Positions 43,783 to 52,074 of a stretch of DNA of 64,000 nucleotides are shown here, one piece after another. Where the stretch lies: positions 1 through 64,000 of the forward strand of contig CAYNHF010000053.1 in NCBI GenBank assembly GCA_964397045.1. Direction: 5' to 3'. A model generated the notes under the pieces. That model did no database searches, was not told where the DNA came from, and saw only the letters and a list, made by a program, of their open reading frames with translations. Origin of the DNA: CAYNHF01 sp964397045 (GTDB lineage Bacteria > Actinomycetota > Acidimicrobiia > Spongiisociales > UBA5794). The position numbers and the translations under genes are program-made. How positions within the stretch are numbered: the stretch's first letter is position 1; the number at the start of each line of letters is the position of its first letter.

Positions 43783-45493
43783 GCGGGTTGCCCGGCAACC
43801 GCAGTCGCGCGCGTTCAGATGGGGATGGCTGCCTGCGCTGCTGATGGTCGCGTCTGCCTGCAGCGGATCGGACCAGCCAGTTCGCGCTGTCGATGAGGGT
43901 CCGCCGGCGTTGGTCGATGTCGCCGCGGACGTAGGCCTCAACTTCCGTCACGGCGCGTTCCGGTGGGCCACCTCGCCGGACCCGGCCGCGATGATGGGCG
44001 GCGGCCTTTGTTGGCTCGACTACGACGCAGACGGCTGGCTCGATCTGTTCGTGGTCAACTCCTTTGCACAGGTCGAGGTGGCCCGCTGGAACGAGCGTGG
44101 TGGCCTGCCGACGACAGCGCTGTTCCACAATCTGGGTGGGAGGTTCGAGAATGTCACTGCGGACGCCGGGGCCGATCTACCGATTCGCGGGGTCGGCTGT
44201 GTTGCCGCAGACTTCGACCTCGACGGTGCGGTCGATCTGTATGTCACCACGGAGCGAACCAATCGCCTGTTGTGGAACAACGGAGCAGGCGAGTTCGAGG
44301 AGGGCGCGGCTGAGGCAGGTGTTGCCGCATCCGGCTGGCACAGCGGTGCAGCCGTCGGGGATCTGAATGGTGACGGCTGGCCCGACCTCGTCGTGGCGGG
44401 CTACGCAGACACGAACTACACCGATCCCGACGCAACGGAGGGTTTCCCGGACACGGCTCTGGGAGTCCGTGATTTGCTGTATTTGAGTAACGGCAGAGAC
44501 GAAGACGGCAGGGTGACATTTCGCGAAGTAGGCGCCGAAACCGGCTTGGAGGGAAGGACCGAGAAGCGGGGCTACGAGTACGGTCTCGGAGTCCTCGTCG
44601 TCGATGTCGATCGCGATGGCGATCTCGACGTGTACGTCGCAAACGACACCAACCCGAACCGGCTCTACGGGAATGTGGCATGGCCGGGTGGAATCGACGC
44701 TGATCCGCTCGGCCTGGGGTTTCGTTTCGAGGACATCTCCGCGGCCGCAGGGGTCGGCGACGACAAGGCAGGGATGGGGCTGGCATCCGGTGACTACGAC
44801 CTGAACGGAAGGCCGGATTTCTTCGTCACCAACTCCCGGAATCAAGGGCACGGGGTCTTTCGTGATGTGTCCTCCGCAGTCGCAAGTCCGCGCTATCTCG
44901 ATGACACTTCCAGCTTCGGGGAATTCGACACCTACACAGGTTGGGGGGTTTCCTGGCTCGATCTCGATCTCGACTCCGACCTCGACGTGTTGCTGGCGAA
45001 TGGCGACATTCCGCTCACCGATCTCGTCGCGGATGCCATGCCGCTCCAAGCGCTGCTGAACCTCCGGGACGCCGACGCTCGGTTCGAGGATGTCAGTGAT
45101 GCGTTGGGGCTCGATGCAGTCGGGTCACTCCACGGCCGGGGAAGCGCCGCTGCAGACTATGACAACGACGGTGACGTCGATGTTGCGGTCAACTCGATAG
45201 GGGGGCCGCTCGTCCTGTTGGAGAACAGGGGAACGATCGGCAACTGGCTCGAGGTGGACCTGGTCGGGTTCCATCCCGGAGCAGCAGTCACAGCCTTGTT
45301 GCCGGATGGCCGTGAACTGGTGCGCGACGTGCTGGCAGGCAGCAGCTATCTGTCTTCGGAGGACCCCAGGCTTCATTTCGGTCTCGGTGACGCCACGGTG
45401 GTCCCGGCGGTGACCATCACCTGGCCGGACGGGCGGCAGACGCGATTGTCGGATGTTGATGCCAACCAGCTCATCCATGTGAAAGCGCCGTAA
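43772..45493 (+). CDS. CRTAC1-family exported protein (FG-GAP repeats plus ASPIC/UnbV domain)
   Basis: This exported protein of about 573 residues has a basic N-terminus and a signal-like hydrophobic segment ending LLMVASAC, which could be a lipobox. Calcium-binding FG-GAP/VCBS-like repeats follow (DYDADGWLDLFVVN, DFDLDGAVDLYV, DLNGDGWPDLVVAGY, DVDRDGDLDVYVAND, DYDNDGDVDVAVN), forming a beta-propeller, then the ASPIC/UnbV C-terminal domain (SSYLSSEDPRLHFGLGDA, VTITWPDGR). Function of the family is unknown. Start is uncertain: GTG 43772 overlaps the permease by 11 bases, ATG 43739 by 44. A broken copy lies at 49381. Confidence 0.82.
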   Translation: MLARRVARQPQSRAFRWGWLPALLMVASACSGSDQPVRAVDEGPPALVDVAADVGLNFRHGAFRWATSPDPAAMMGGGLCWLDYDADGWLDLFVVNSFAQVEVARWNERGGLPTTALFHNLGGRFENVTADAGADLPIRGVGCVAADFDLDGAVDLYVTTERTNRLLWNNGAGEFEEGAAEAGVAASGWHSGAAVGDLNGDGWPDLVVAGYADTNYTDPDATEGFPDTALGVRDLLYLSNGRDEDGRVTFREVGAETGLEGRTEKRGYEYGLGVLVVDVDRDGDLDVYVANDTNPNRLYGNVAWPGGIDADPLGLGFRFEDISAAAGVGDDKAGMGLASGDYDLNGRPDFFVTNSRNQGHGVFRDVSSAVASPRYLDDTSSFGEFDTYTGWGVSWLDLDLDSDLDVLLANGDIPLTDLVADAMPLQALLNLRDADARFEDVSDALGLDAVGSLHGRGSAAADYDNDGDVDVAVNSIGGPLVLLENRGTIGNWLEVDLVGFHPGAAVTALLPDGRELVRDVLAGSSYLSSEDPRLHFGLGDATVVPAVTITWPDGRQTRLSDVDANQLIHVKAP

Positions 45494-45627
45494 GACTGAG
45501 CCACGACCACACTGGACAATGCGAGTGGAGCCCCAGCGTGCGATCTTGACGGTCCGTGCAGTCGGAGCCAGGATTCGGTGGAGGCGAGTCGACCGAAGCG
45601 GTGCCTGATGCAGCTGAGCGTCTACAA

Positions 45628-46422
45628 GTGAGCGGTGCCGTGACTGAGCCCCGTCTGGCAGTGTTCTTCGACCTGGATCGGACCCTGATCGCGGGATCTT
45701 CCATGTCACAATTCGGAGTGGCTGCCCTGCGCGCCGGTCTCATCGACTTCAGAAGTGTGGGGCGGGCGCTCGCCGGCGGCCTCCTGTTTCGCTGGATGGG
45801 GGAATCGGGGTCCGTGGCCGACCAGACTTTGCCCCGCATCCTCGGCAGTCTCGAAGGCAAACCTCGCAGCGAACTGCTCGAGTTGCGGGGACCGTTGTTG
45901 GAACAGCTACTGGAACAGGTCAGGCCGGAGACGTTGCGCCTGCTGCGGTTGCACGCTCGGATGGGCCGAGACTCGTACATCGTCTCTGCGTCCGCGACCG
46001 AGATTGTGGAGCCGCTTGCCGAGCACCTCGGCTTCACCGGTGCGATCGCGACCGAGGCCGAGGTGGTGGATGGGGTGTACACCGGACGGCTCGTCGAGCC
46101 CTTCCGACATGGTTCGGAGAAGGCCAAGGCGATCGCCTATCTCGCCACCGAGAAGAATTACGACCTGTCGCTTTGTTTTGCGTACGGAGACTCCCACAAT
46201 GATCTGCCAATGCTGGAGCTGGTAGGCATCCCGATCGCGGTCAACCCCGATTCGAAGCTCGCGACGGTCGCTTATGAGCGCGGCTGGCCTGTGGTGCAGT
46301 TCGCCAGGCCCCATCACCGGGTCAAACAGCGGGCAAGGACTGGTTCGGTTCTCGCTGCCACCTTTGCGGCGGGCTGGCTGAGCCGGGGCACGCTGGCGGC
46401 GTTCCGCATCCGCCGCAAGTGA
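45628..46422 (+). CDS. HAD-IB family phosphatase (SerB-like)
   Basis: This protein of about 264 residues has HAD motif I FFDLDRTLIAG, motif II in IVSASATEIVEP, a lysine in SEKAKAIAYLA and motif III/IV AYGDSHNDLPML. The HAD-IB subfamily hydrolyses phosphoserine-like substrates or lysophosphatidic acid. A C-terminal tail with a hydrophobic patch and basic end (AAFRIRRK) suggests membrane association. Start codon uncertain (GTG 45628 or 45640), no strong ribosome-binding site. Confidence 0.85.
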   Translation: MSGAVTEPRLAVFFDLDRTLIAGSSMSQFGVAALRAGLIDFRSVGRALAGGLLFRWMGESGSVADQTLPRILGSLEGKPRSELLELRGPLLEQLLEQVRPETLRLLRLHARMGRDSYIVSASATEIVEPLAEHLGFTGAIATEAEVVDGVYTGRLVEPFRHGSEKAKAIAYLATEKNYDLSLCFAYGDSHNDLPMLELVGIPIAVNPDSKLATVAYERGWPVVQFARPHHRVKQRARTGSVLAATFAAGWLSRGTLAAFRIRRK

Positions 46423-46450
46423 GCTGTCGGTGAACCTGCGTCGGGCGGGA

Positions 46451-47569
46451 TCAGGACACGTCGGTGGTGATGGCGAACTCGCCACCGGGGTAGACGACTC
46501 CGTTGATCTGGACCTCGACCCGATGGACGCCTGGGTAGTGGGTGCGGGTGCTGTGTTGGGCTACGGATACCTTCTTCGTGACCCGTGAGACTCCACGCGG
46601 TGGGATCGATCGTTCGCCGCCCTTGAAAACCTTCGGGCTCGTCGCACCGCTCGCCTTCACGAAGTGCACGATGAGGTCGATCAGGGCCTCGGCCTGCTCA
46701 TCGGATGGGTTCTCTAGCTCGACGTTGATCCTGACGGAGCCACCGACGAGGACCTCGGCCGGGTCGATGGTGCACGCTCGCATTCGCACCGCGGAGTCAG
46801 CGACATAGCCCAGCACGGCGAGAGCGCCCGGGTTCCCGGCTTTGATCAATGTGCGCAAACCGCGGCGCACCATCCGGCGTCGCTCTGGGTGCTGGCTCCA
46901 CCAAGTCGTGGCGGTTGCGACGGCGATGCCGGGGTGGTCCTTCGAGATATCGTTCAGATTATTGGCAACTGATCGCCGCACGTACTCCGCTTTGTCGTCT
47001 TTGAGCAGGTCGAGGAGTTCGATCACCGGCTTCGGGTCTTCCTGGAAGCGCCGCAACCGCGGTGCCCAAGGCAAGCGGGGACGGGTGCCTTCCGAAACCA
47101 ATCGCCTCACGTGTGCGTTGTCGTCCGTCGCCCATACCCGCAACCGGCCGAGGGTCTCGTCTGGGTACCGCTCGAGGTACGCCCGGATGCTGAACTCTGC
47201 CGTAAACCGTTTCGTGAGTTCATACTGAGTGGTCATGGCGTCCTCGAAGTGGTCGAGGCCGTGTTCCGCGACGAAGAAGACGAAAGGCAGGTAGCGGAAC
47301 ACCTCCATGCCGGTCAGCTCCGCATCCTCGATCTCGGGTCCCAGAGATGCGGTGATGATCGTCATGGCGCGTTCGCGGTCCTCCGGAAGGGTCTCGGCGA
47401 GGGCGGCCGAGATCTGGTGGGCACGCGGGGTCAGTTCGAGGTCATCGAAGCCGTCGAGCGACAACTCGATGAACCGTTCGCGATCGAAGGCGGGATACGC
47501 GGTGACGATCATGTCCGCAATCGAGGTGGCGACGCTGGGGCCGAAGTGGTTCTTGAGCGGCTCGGCCAT
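46451..47569 (-). CDS. alkC: AlkC-type DNA alkylation repair glycosylase
   Basis: This 372-residue protein has HEAT-like repeats (FTAEFSIRAYLERYPDETL; WATDDNAHVRRLVSEGTRPR; EYVRRSVANNLNDISKDHP) as in AlkC/AlkD glycosylases, which remove 3-methyladenine-type lesions without base flipping. The C-terminal 100 residues form an Ig-like beta domain (VGGSVRINVELENPSDEQAE, VHRVEVQINGVVYPGGEF), characteristic of AlkC and known to contact DNA there. ATG 47569 is preferred to GTG 47593; neither has a strong ribosome-binding site. Confidence 0.85.
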   Translation of the reverse strand: MAEPLKNHFGPSVATSIADMIVTAYPAFDRERFIELSLDGFDDLELTPRAHQISAALAETLPEDRERAMTIITASLGPEIEDAELTGMEVFRYLPFVFFVAEHGLDHFEDAMTTQYELTKRFTAEFSIRAYLERYPDETLGRLRVWATDDNAHVRRLVSEGTRPRLPWAPRLRRFQEDPKPVIELLDLLKDDKAEYVRRSVANNLNDISKDHPGIAVATATTWWSQHPERRRMVRRGLRTLIKAGNPGALAVLGYVADSAVRMRACTIDPAEVLVGGSVRINVELENPSDEQAEALIDLIVHFVKASGATSPKVFKGGERSIPPRGVSRVTKKVSVAQHSTRTHYPGVHRVEVQINGVVYPGGEFAITTDVS

Positions 47570-47649
47570 GAGCGGGGATGCTACCGGCGCCACCGATTGC
47601 CCGGGAGGAGGCGACGAGCCACGCCCCAGGTCGGCGGTCGGGATCGGGA

Positions 47650-48171
47650 TCAGCCTCCCGGCGAGCAGGTGTGTTCTGCCGATCCCTCAGGTGACACGGC
47701 AAGGAAGTCACTGGCCGCCACCACGTGGCCTTCGACATCGCGGGCGACGACGCTCCAGCAGGTTCCTTCGACCACGACCGGACCGGATACCCCCGGCGGT
47801 CGTTCGTATGGGAGCCCTCCCAGCCAGATCTCGGTCTCGGCACCTTGCCATGCCCACAGCGGCCCCTCCGGCCCCAGCACCACCAGGTCGTAGGTGGATG
47901 CATCGTCCACGGGTTCCCACCTGAACTGCGGAGCGGTGCCGGCGTCTTCGGTGGGTGGCTCCAGCACGACGATCCCGGCAATCCCGACGACCAACGGTTC
48001 GCCCGTCGGCGCGGCGTCGCCGTCGTTCCCGGAGCTCGAATCCGACTCGCCGCCTGATGAGGCTTCGGCGGGCGCGACGGTGGAGGGCGTCGTGTTCGTC
48101 GTTTCGGAATCCGAGCACGCCGCGGCGAACAGCAGCAGACAGGTGGCGAGCAACGCGATCCGATGACTCAC
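47650..48171 (-). CDS. small lipoprotein of unknown function
   Basis: This 173-residue protein has a signal ending LLLFAAAC (residues 8-18), a low-complexity Ser/Thr/Asp/Gly linker (about 20-52) and a compact beta-rich domain (PQFRWEPVDDASTYDLVVLG, ETEIWLGGLPY) that resembles a fibronectin-type III or Ig-like strand pattern. GTG start overlaps the preceding gene's stop (GTGA), so it is translationally coupled to it. Function not recognised. Confidence 0.75.
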   Translation of the reverse strand: MSHRIALLATCLLLFAAACSDSETTNTTPSTVAPAEASSGGESDSSSGNDGDAAPTGEPLVVGIAGIVVLEPPTEDAGTAPQFRWEPVDDASTYDLVVLGPEGPLWAWQGAETEIWLGGLPYERPPGVSGPVVVEGTCWSVVARDVEGHVVAASDFLAVSPEGSAEHTCSPGG

Positions 48172-49304
48172 GGCGGATCCGCCTCGAGCTGTTCGGCGGC
48201 AAAGACCGCGTCGAGGTAAATCTCCGGATAGCCGTACTGCGCGGCAGCAATAGCGATGTCCCAAATGCTGTCGATGTCCTCGGCGGTGATGGAGTTGACG
48301 AGTGCCTGGTCGAGCCCGACGCCGAACCTCCCTCTGAGATCGGCGTCGATAGCCTCGGCCCTGGCCCCGATATTGAGGAACGCGATGAGTTCCTGCGGGG
48401 TGAACTCGCTGAGGTCGAGCGCCTTGTTCAACGCCTGCCTCACGATCTCGGCCAGCCAGGAATCATTCGAAGGCAGACCGGAGTCGGCCGAAGCCTGGAG
48501 GCAGGTCTCGAGTCGTGCCAGTTCGGCCTTCAAGCCCTCCACCGTGAGCACCAGCTGGAGCAACAAGTCAACGTCTGGCGCCCCGGACAGGATCTCCTCA
48601 GCCGCCGCCTTCACCTCTTCGACGCCTGCCGCGATCACCTCGGCATCCGCCCCCTGGGGCCAAGCCCAAAGCGTGCTGGTCAGATTGTTGAATGCTTCGT
48701 CATCGTCGTCGAAGGTGACGTCGGGAAGCAGCGCCGCTGCCATCAGCGTTGTGCCGTTGGTCCTGATGAGACCCCCGCTGATTGTGGTGCAGTCCGCCTG
48801 GGTGGCGGCAAACACCCACTCGACCTCCTCGGGTTCGGGGCCTGACACCTCCTCGATGAGACTCCCGTCGGTGGCGTAGGTCTGGGTGTCCCAGGTGAGG
48901 ATTCCGTTGGCCACGATGTGCGTCGCCGTTCCGGACATCTCGAGTATCCCGGTGAGGTGGTGCTCGTTCACTATGTGGTACCTGTCGAGCGTGACAGGGG
49001 TGGTGCCGGTGCCGTCGTCGACCCAGGAGAGATCCACCTCCATCCCGCCCTGCGTGATCCTTCCCTGGTCGTCTACGACGGCCTGGAAGGTGGTGCCGCT
49101 GGCGGTCACCGTCCTGACGGACTGGTGGTCGGTGCCGTCGCTGCGTTGGCCGGAGGACTCGAATGATCCGGACAACAGCACCGAGCCTTCCCATATCCCG
49201 GGAGCCAGTGTGGTCGTGGCTTCCTGGGCGGAAGCTCCTGCCGGGACGAGCAAGACCGCGACCAGCGCCACCGCCAGCGCCGCTCTGAGTTTCGCTTCCG
49301 ACAT
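48168..49304 (-). CDS. secreted protein of unknown function
   Basis: This 378-residue protein has a signal peptide with a clear AxA cleavage site (PAGASA-QE, about residue 26). The first half is strand-rich (WEGSVLLSGSFESSGQRSDG), the second helical (about 220-378). Seven or fewer cysteines, no catalytic motif recognised. GGGGGAG lies 4 bases before the ATG. It is coupled to the small lipoprotein, suggesting the two act together at the cell surface. Confidence 0.8.
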   Translation of the reverse strand: MSEAKLRAALAVALVAVLLVPAGASAQEATTTLAPGIWEGSVLLSGSFESSGQRSDGTDHQSVRTVTASGTTFQAVVDDQGRITQGGMEVDLSWVDDGTGTTPVTLDRYHIVNEHHLTGILEMSGTATHIVANGILTWDTQTYATDGSLIEEVSGPEPEEVEWVFAATQADCTTISGGLIRTNGTTLMAAALLPDVTFDDDDEAFNNLTSTLWAWPQGADAEVIAAGVEEVKAAAEEILSGAPDVDLLLQLVLTVEGLKAELARLETCLQASADSGLPSNDSWLAEIVRQALNKALDLSEFTPQELIAFLNIGARAEAIDADLRGRFGVGLDQALVNSITAEDIDSIWDIAIAAAQYGYPEIYLDAVFAAEQLEADPP

Positions 49305-49380
49305 GAGGCTCCCCCTGTTTGAACCTTATCAACCCACAACCCGAGTTGATGGGTCACCTCGCTGCCGTCTCCGAATCTGC

Positions 49381-49815
49381 GTCGCCGACAACGGAGCCCG
49401 GTTCGAAGACGTGAGCGATGCGATGGGCCTGGGTGCAGTGGGCGCGATCCACGGCCGGGGAAGTGCTGCCGTCGATTACGACAACGACGGCGACATCGAC
49501 GTGGCCATCAACGCGGTCGCCGGTCGACTGATTCTCCTCGAGAACCGGGGGGTGTCCGGGAACTGGCTCGAACTCGACCTGGGTCGATCCCTTCCCGGTG
49601 CAGTGGTCACGGTGACGCTACCCGACGGACGTCGCCTCGTCCGCCACGTCCTGGCCGGGAGCAGCTACTTGTCGTCCGAGGATCCGAGGGTCCACTTTGG
49701 TCTCGCCGACGCGACAACGGTACCTGAGATCGTGGTGACATGGGCGGGGGGTGAGCAGACCCGGCTCACCAACGTCGAGGCGAATCAGCTGCTCTCGGTG
49801 AGACCCCCCGGCTGA
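49381..49815 (+). pseudogene. truncated duplicate of the CRTAC1 gene
   Basis: An open frame of 145 codons encodes only the last part of a CRTAC1 protein (GARFEDVSDAMGLGAVG; DYDNDGDIDVAIN; SSYLSSEDPRVHFGLADA). It matches the C-terminal quarter of the gene at 43772 across its whole length, differing at scattered residues. No start codon, ribosome-binding site or signal peptide precedes it, and the upstream frame reads antisense through the secreted-protein gene. It is a 3' fragment of a second copy, the 5' part having been lost. Confidence 0.8.
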
Positions 49816-49929
49816 GCGTTGGATCGGAGACACCGGAGCGGGTAATCGGAGAGACCGGGGCGCAGACGTGTGGAGCCCTATCGCACGCTGCTGCCCGCGC
49901 TCCTCCCCTCCTCGACGCTACCCGTGCGT

Positions 49930-52074
49930 TCAAGCCTCACCCGCGCCGAGGTCGGCGTCGGCACGCTCCACCGACCAACCGTCCAGGGGGGCGCCGGCGA
50001 GGTCCGAGAGACCTTCGACCCGCTCCACCTTCCATCGGCTGTCGAGCCTGGCGGCCGTGTCCGCGTCGATCAGGATCTGCCCGGGCCGGGCGGAGGCGGC
50101 AAGATCCGAGGCGATCTGCCGCGGCGCTCCGAGGACGTCGACCGCGAGGCGCTCGTCGCCCACGACTCCGGTCACGATGTCGCCGGATGAGATCCCTATC
50201 GACAGCGAGAGGGCGAAGCCGCGATCGTCGAGAGCTCGCGCCCAGTCATCAACCGCCAATGCGAAGTCGACTCCCGCATCGATCCGCCGTCCTTCGACGG
50301 CGAGACCGGTTGCATACAACACCGTCGACGCCGATGAACTGAGGTGCTCGGCGCCGTAGTCGCGAGCCAGTGACGCCACACCGGCAGTCAAGGTGCTCTG
50401 CTGCTGGGCGATATCGTCAACCGACTCCGTTTGCTCGATCTCGCCGTGGAGGGCGACGGCGACGAGCGTCGCATCGTTGAGGGCCTCGGTGATGCCCCGT
50501 CCGCCGGCCATGATCCGCTCGACCAGGCGGCCGGGAACGACAGAAGCCAGCAGGTCGGACGTCTCCTTCTGCGTGGCCCGAGCCTCCGACTCGACATGCC
50601 TGAGCTCCTCCACGAAATGGTTGAACTCCCTCGATAGATAGGCGAACTCGTCGCGGCCCTCGTCGAACAGTTCGACGTCGAGATCCCCCTCGCCGACGCG
50701 CTCGGACGCTTCGCCGATCCGGCCGATCGGCTTCAGCAGTCGGTTTGAGGCAACGATGGCGATGATCACCACGATCACACCGATGATCACCAGGGCGATC
50801 AGGAGGGTCACCAGGTAGGCGACGAAGCCCTCAGTCACCTGGCCGCGTTCCGCCTCGGAGACCACGATCCATCCCAGGTTGCCGGGCCGAAGCGGGCCAC
50901 TCGCCGACAAGGTGCGGCGATCGAGATAGCTGCGGGTGGTGCCCGTGAAGATCTCCCCGCTCAGGCCGACCTGCACCGGCTCCGTGTCGACGGGCTGGAG
51001 GAGCACAGTCGTGCCGAAGGTCCGGATGTCGTCGATGACCTCCGGCGGATATCCGGCCGACTCCAGTGCGTTCAAGTAGGCATCGGGGTCCTCGAGCCAC
51101 AGTCGCGACTCGGAGCGGAGCAACATATCGGGACCGACGATGTACACCTCACCCGTATCCCCCAGCCCGTCCTCTTCCCACATGCCGCCACCGGTCGTGA
51201 ATTCGGTCAGCACCGCGTTTGGGATCGAGCCGGCGATGGCCCCTACGACCTCGTCGTCGATTCGGACGAGGCTCACCACCCAGAACTCGAGCTCTCCGCC
51301 GGCCGGTGCATAGGGAGCGAAGTCGACCATTCGGACCTGCCCCGCTGCCGAGGCGCGAAGATCTCGGATGGCCTGGCCAAGGGAGCTCTCGGCGAACGCT
51401 CCGGTCAGCGCATTCGTGCTGAAGTCGATCCGTTTGTCGGTCGAATACACGACCTCGCCGTCCTCGTCGATCAGGAGGAAGTCTTGAACTGGGGTTGGCT
51501 CGACAATGCCCACGATCGACGGGTGAATGATCGAGTGTGCGGATGAGTATGCCGATCCGTCACCGGGATCGACGAGAGCGGCGCGGTCCTCGTTGGGGTT
51601 CGCCGCCAGGTACCAATACTGCAGGTATTGCGTTCGCTCGGATGGAGGAACGCTCACCTCGCTGGCGACCTCGCTCGATCCCGGCAGGCCAACGGAAGAG
51701 GCCTCATCCGCGTAGAACGAGGCCAACTCGGCGCGCTGCTCGGCGGTCAGTGTCTCGGTGGTCTCGGCGTAGGCCATGGACAACTCGAGGATGGCTTCGC
51801 CAACGGTCCGATCCGTGGCATGGGTTGCGAGATCGGACACCAACCGGTCGAGGCTCCGCTCGATACTGGTCCCGCGGGCGGCGCCGAGGTCGAAGAGGAG
51901 GTCCTCTGCCTCTTGGGTGAGGAACTGGCGGGCGTGGAAGACGTTGAATCCTCCGATCACGATCAGAGAGACGATCGCAGCCAGAATCATGGCACGCGCC
52001 ACGTCCGTGCGCGCCCGGCGACCGCCGGTCCTCTTCCGAACCTTCACCGATGTATCCGGTTGATCGACGGTCAC
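49930..52074 (-). CDS. receptor-type nucleotide cyclase homologue with degenerate catalytic domain (receptor B)
   Basis: This 714-residue membrane receptor has TM1 (27-46), an extracytoplasmic Cache-type sensor (about 50-410; GDTGEVYIVGPDMLLRSESR), TM2 (417-441), HAMP (442-492), then a class III cyclase-like domain (about 535-690). The cyclase fold is recognisable from SLSIGISSGDIVTGVVGDE and LAVDVLGAPRQIASDLA, but the first metal Asp region reads TLVAVALHGEIEQ, the second STVLYATG, and the Asn-Arg pair is missing. Catalysis is unlikely. GTG start overlaps the channel stop (GTGA). Paralogous to receptor A. Confidence 0.85.
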   Translation of the reverse strand: MTVDQPDTSVKVRKRTGGRRARTDVARAMILAAIVSLIVIGGFNVFHARQFLTQEAEDLLFDLGAARGTSIERSLDRLVSDLATHATDRTVGEAILELSMAYAETTETLTAEQRAELASFYADEASSVGLPGSSEVASEVSVPPSERTQYLQYWYLAANPNEDRAALVDPGDGSAYSSAHSIIHPSIVGIVEPTPVQDFLLIDEDGEVVYSTDKRIDFSTNALTGAFAESSLGQAIRDLRASAAGQVRMVDFAPYAPAGGELEFWVVSLVRIDDEVVGAIAGSIPNAVLTEFTTGGGMWEEDGLGDTGEVYIVGPDMLLRSESRLWLEDPDAYLNALESAGYPPEVIDDIRTFGTTVLLQPVDTEPVQVGLSGEIFTGTTRSYLDRRTLSASGPLRPGNLGWIVVSEAERGQVTEGFVAYLVTLLIALVIIGVIVVIIAIVASNRLLKPIGRIGEASERVGEGDLDVELFDEGRDEFAYLSREFNHFVEELRHVESEARATQKETSDLLASVVPGRLVERIMAGGRGITEALNDATLVAVALHGEIEQTESVDDIAQQQSTLTAGVASLARDYGAEHLSSSASTVLYATGLAVEGRRIDAGVDFALAVDDWARALDDRGFALSLSIGISSGDIVTGVVGDERLAVDVLGAPRQIASDLAASARPGQILIDADTAARLDSRWKVERVEGLSDLAGAPLDGWSVERADADLGAGEA

